Source: Viscum album (lineage: Eukaryota; Streptophyta; Magnoliopsida; Santalales; Viscaceae). From it: DNA of 64,000 bases. Shown here piece by piece: positions 60,580 to 64,000 of this stretch. The notes below the pieces were generated by a model. That model was not told the DNA's origin and did not search any database. It saw only the letters and a list, made by a program, of their open reading frames with translations. Positions within the stretch are counted from its first letter, which is position 1; each line of letters begins with the position of its first letter. The translations under genes and the position numbers were made by a program. Location of the stretch: the NCBI GenBank assembly GCA_963277665.1, contig OY728163.1, forward strand, positions 1,900,554,644-1,900,618,643, in the 5' to 3' direction.

Positions 60580-61060
60580 AATTAAATGGAATGTGTTTTA
60601 TGTTATATACCTTTATATATTGATTATTAATTATTCAATTATGATAGTCTGGCTATTTATTAAATGGAATATATTTTATGTTATTTACCATTTCATATTT
60701 ATTAAGCCTTATGTAATTATATTAGTCACATTATTGATTAAATTAAATGTGATTTTAGTTATTTCCATTTCCATGACGATTATGTATTATACAATATTGA
60801 TAGTAATGTTATTGACTAAATGGAATGTGTTTTTAGTTATTCAGGTTTCCCTATTGACTATACCTTACCTTTTTATACATGTTATTTTAATTATGATATT
60901 ATATCTGTACATATTTTGTTCACATTTTTTATATTAAATTGATTTTGATTTCAGGTATTTACCATACCATGTTTATTGTGCCTTTTCAATCATGATATTC
61001 AAATTGTATAAATGGAATGTGTGTTTATTTATTCAATATTCCATGATGATTAATCTTTGT
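60580..61060 (+). repeat. Diverged tandem array of about 78 bp
   Basis: A TAAATGGAATGTGTTTTA box recurs at about 60583, 60661, 60739 and 60818 (spacing 78-79), and in weaker form at 60935 and 61009. Because 78 is a multiple of three, one frame stays open for 114 codons (60593-60937) and gives a hydrophobic periodic peptide. That frame is a by-product of the repeat, not a gene. Confidence 0.82.
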
Positions 61061-61329
61061 TGATTCTTAATATCTTCTAGTTTACATTACCCTTAATGAG
61101 TATTTTATCTCACCCATATTTCTTTTCTATTACCTAGGAATCCAAAAATATTACCATGAATGATATACAAGGATATTTTATAGGTAATAATGATATTCAT
61201 GAAACAATTATGATTTAAATTATTTATTCAAATGAAAGGTATGAATCTTGTATCTAACTACTTTACCAAGACTATTAAATTATTTTATCCCTATGGATGT
61301 AATTCCTTATATTATATAATAATGTAATA

Positions 61330-61880
61330 AATCAGACACCAGCTCCAGCTACTAGGGTCAAGGTCATAATAGCTAACATCAGAGAAATTTTAGTAGAAAC
61401 CCCAGAAACTATATTATGTGGTTTTTCATTTGAATATATACATTTTTGGATAATATAATTAGATATGGGTCTACATTATATGTACCTAGCTATGATAACT
61501 ATGAAAAGGGTGCATTAAGATTGAAGCGATCTTTATCCAGTGCTTGAGAATGAGCCTGACTGTGGATATGTACTGATACTCCCATGGGATATGCTTATGA
61601 TAATTTAAATTATATATACAAACAATTATGAATTATTTGAATAGATGATGGAAGTTAATGGACAAGGTTAAACATAAATTGTCATATATTTAAAATAAGG
61701 TGTCTCAAAGGAATGAAAAAATGCTTTATATGTGGAAATGAAAGTAACACTATAAATAAATTATGAGGAAATATGAATAGTGAAAGGAAATAATAAAATC
61801 TCATCATCAGAATCAATTAATAGTCTATTGTATTAAATTCGGGGAAGTTGGGAATTATCTTAGTCAATTTCCGTATATAA
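61330..61880 (+). pseudogene. Gypsy-D gag remnant
   Basis: QTPAPATRVKVIIANIREI is read at about 61336-61395. Near 61706-61740 lies KKCFICGNESNTINK and near 61828-61875 VYCIKFGEVGNYLSQFP, which correspond to the two zinc-knuckle regions of chromovirus gag; the second has lost two cysteines and the histidine (F, N and F in their places). Less than 600 bases separate start and knuckles, so the capsid part is largely deleted. Confidence 0.62.
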
Positions 61881-62600
61881 TGGTTACCTCCTTTAATATG
61901 GATGAACCAATATTGAAATAAAATGGATGAATTATTTATTGGGAATCCAGAATTATATTATATAATATTTTTTACCATTTTTATTTTGGAATAATAATCA
62001 TGAAAAATATAGGGGGTGTGATAAATTTTTGATTCATATGTTTCTTCATTAAATTAGGATTTTAGTAGACCATCATGGGTTTATTTTTTTAACATTGATA
62101 CTATGTTCAAATTAAAAAAAAGTCTTTTTATGTTTTATGTGATGGGATTATACCACGAATGAAGATATTTTTGGATAAATTTATAGTAATAAAACCAATT
62201 GGGTTGGTATATGTTCCAGTGAAAACATTTTTTAACAATTATTGCTATTAAATTGTATAGACTAATGATTAATGGGGTTTATAACCTTTAGTGTCAATAT
62301 GATCATTAATGAAACTATAATAATAATCAAATAAAATTATTATACATTGTTAAAATAATATTTTATGGAAAAAATAGGAAAAGGTTAATTATGATTTAAT
62401 TTATTTCATGGATATCCATTATATTTCTTTGGGAAAATTAATGGATTATATTTAGAAATTTTAGAAAAAGGGAAACCTTTATGAGGGGTTATAAGTCATC
62501 ACATTTGGCATGGTCATGGGGATTAAAATCATGATGAATGGATAACATGGGTTAACTGACTACCACTAACATTGATGATGTCCTAGTTAATGTGCATTTT
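61881..62600 (+). pseudogene. Gypsy-D protease remnant
   Basis: Near 62544-62585 the reading GLTDYH matches the M-D-W-L-x-x-Y-H box that ends the protease region of plant chromoviruses, with stops after it. Near 62020-62060 a DSYVSSLN-like reading may be the H-S-F-I-S box. No RT motif follows before the next element. Confidence 0.5.
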
Positions 62601-63250
62601 TTAGTTAAATTTTTTTCCTAAAAAAATATTATTTCTAAACAAGTTATGTTTCTATTTAGGATTAGAGATTAATTAATTATATTGTATAACTTGTGCTAAC
62701 CATATTGGTTTTGGAAAATAGTTGGAGATAGAAAAAAAGATATTTCACTCTTTTATGTATCTTGTGAAATGTTAAAAGTGAGTTTTAGTGATTCAGAAAT
62801 AAAAAATTCATTTTATATATTCATTTCATGGAGTAAGAGTTGAATTTTAAATTGATTAAAGGAAAACCAAATTATGAAATTATGATTATGAAATAAAAAT
62901 GAATCAGGTAAGTATATTTCCTTAAATTCATTAATAGTAAAGATTTATTCACCATTAGGAAAAGTATATTGAAAAAATATTATACATTTACATTTATATA
63001 CATGGAATCAGATGGTATTTTATATAAATTTAGATTTATGGTTTTGAGGCCTTAAACATTCCATTAATAAGTCACCTATTTCTGATCATTAGAATGAATA
63101 ACTCCCTACAATTATTTATTATTTTATTTCTTATTTATATATTCCATTTCCACCAGTTTTCTTCTACATAGAAACCTAGTTATGTTTTACTCCATAAGAC
63201 CATGGTACCTTCCATTCTTTATTATTAAGTGGATTTCTACCCCTTTTATT
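62601..63250 (+). other. Decayed Gypsy-D pol or flank; no gene seen
   Basis: AT-rich, no frame or motif that I can assign. By position it would be early RT of Gypsy-D up to the CACTA insertion point. Confidence 0.4.
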
Positions 63251-64000
63251 CACTACTAAAAATAAGGATTTTTAAATCACTATAAAACGATTTTAACAGC
63301 GCTGTTAATCACGGAGAAGATAGAGGGGTACCCTTTAACAGTGCTAAAAAAGCACTGATAAAGGGTTCCATTTATCCGTGCTAAAAAAGCTCTGATAAAG
63401 GTACCCCTTTTATTAGTGCTATTTTGAGCGATGATAAAGGTCCAATTTATCAATGTTGATAAAATGGGCCCTTATCACCACTAAAAATAGTTTTGATAAA
63501 GGCCTAGTTTCTTGTGATGTGCTGTTTATTTAACAACACACCCAACACCTACACACTTGTACAAAACAATACATGCACACAAACAAAGCACATAAGAATG
63601 AAACAACGCACATAAGAGTTTTTCAAACAATGCTATATACATTTTCTTGACATCATGAATACAAAAAAACACACTATTATATACATTTCAAATAATGTTT
63701 TATATGGTTATAATTACAATTATCCAAAAAACAGTTAAAAACATTAAGGTTTCATCCTTTGGCATCTGTGACCCCCTCTAAAAAATTATCGCCCATGGTA
63801 TTATTTTTCGAACAAAGCATCCAAAATCAAGGAAAAAATTCTACATATATAAGAAAAAAATATTATGTTAGTAATACAATAATTAAATAAATTAAACATT
63901 AATATGAAATAATACATTAATAAAATTTCACTTTTTAATAAAAAAGACACATTTGGAGTTATACTGATCACATCATGCATAGTATTGAGGTGGGTTTTAT
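63251..64000. mobile_element. CACTA (En/Spm-type) DNA transposon terminus, rest beyond the window
   Basis: Begins CACTACTAAAAATAAGG, the CACTA terminal inverted repeat pattern (CACTACAAGAAA-like), after ATT, a possible 3-bp target duplication. Terminal sequence is followed by dense subterminal repeats (63335-63500). From 63530 to 64000 there is AC-rich then AT-rich sequence without a recognisable gene. It could be either end of the element. The partner end, needed as proof, is outside the window. Confidence 0.7.
63335..63510. repeat. CACTA subterminal hairpin repeats, 37-38 bp units
   Basis: Units at 63341, 63378, 63416 and about 63453 follow the pattern TTTA-N-GTGCTAAAAAAGCAC-TGATAAAGG. Each contains a short self-complementary arm pair (GTGCT with AGCAC, or decayed forms). 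A further inverted unit near 63470-63505 ends with TGATAAAGGCC. Upstream, TAACAGCGCTGTTA at 63295-63308 is a perfect palindrome. Confidence 0.8.

Larger units (their letters stand above)
56486..61300 (+). repeat. Gypsy-D 5' LTR (Gypsy-B family), plus strand
   Basis: A possible start is TGTAGAACTT at 56486, comparable to TGACAACC in Gypsy-B. Homology with Gypsy-B is good at 56690-57290 and 58605-58950. It carries a TATA box, four 193-bp repeat units and a 78-bp tandem array. A TCTCACCCATATTTC phrase near 61108 resembles the 3' part of chromovirus LTRs. The end is not defined; 61300 is set by the start of gag-like sequence. Short frames inside have no domain. Confidence 0.65.

Noticed and set aside
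60593..60937. A 114-codon open frame with several predicted membrane-like stretches
   Set aside because: It is the translation of a 78-bp tandem array in an LTR. Its periodicity and hydrophobicity follow from the AT-rich repeat.

Overview
The window is nuclear DNA of a seed plant with a large, repeat-rich, AT-rich genome. I found no host gene, tRNA, rRNA or prokaryotic signal. Every recognisable coding segment belongs to a decayed transposable element: Sirevirus-like Ty1/copia, chromovirus-type and Athila-type Ty3/gypsy, and one CACTA DNA-transposon terminus. The species cannot be named from this sequence. All LTR-element genes are broken by stops, frame changes or both, so they are entered as pseudogenes.

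Layout. 1-8282: a minus-strand Ty1/copia element (Copia-A), whose 3' LTR runs off the left edge. 8283-29192: a Ty3/gypsy element (Gypsy-A, plus strand, chromovirus-like). Its 5' LTR was hit by Copia-A and again by a second copia element, Copia-B (plus strand, 8619-20182, exact 5-bp target duplication CTACA). Copia-B has LTRs of about 1.9 kb, a gag-pol readable almost entirely in one frame, a 17-bp tandem array starting at the pol stop codon, and a 2.7-kb env-position reading region. Gypsy-A resumes at 20183 with the rest of its 5' LTR, then gag, protease, RT, RNase H, integrase and a 3' LTR (26530-29192). 29193-38639: a second chromovirus-like element (Gypsy-B), with its 5' half missing or off-window and a very long 3' LTR. 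About 39400-52857: an Athila-type element (Gypsy-C) with two LTRs, a decayed tRNA-Asp-type primer site, gag, pol and an ATHILA ORF-1-like 3' gene. 52860 to about 61300: two LTRs of the Gypsy-B family in opposite orientations, back to back; the plus-strand copy leads into a gag-protease remnant (Gypsy-D). 63251 to the right edge: a CACTA-type terminus with hairpin subterminal repeats.

How the parts relate. The window is a stratified nest. Hand-aligned LTR segments rank Gypsy-A as oldest (about 14% mismatch), then Copia-A (about 10%), then Copia-B (about 6%), matching the nesting order. Four of the five RT active sites seen have lost a catalytic aspartate; only Copia-B keeps YVDD. No new gene system is supported. 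The points most worth a second look are the tandem-repeat behaviour in Copia-B, the inverted long LTRs with their internal repeats, and the env-position gene of Copia-B.
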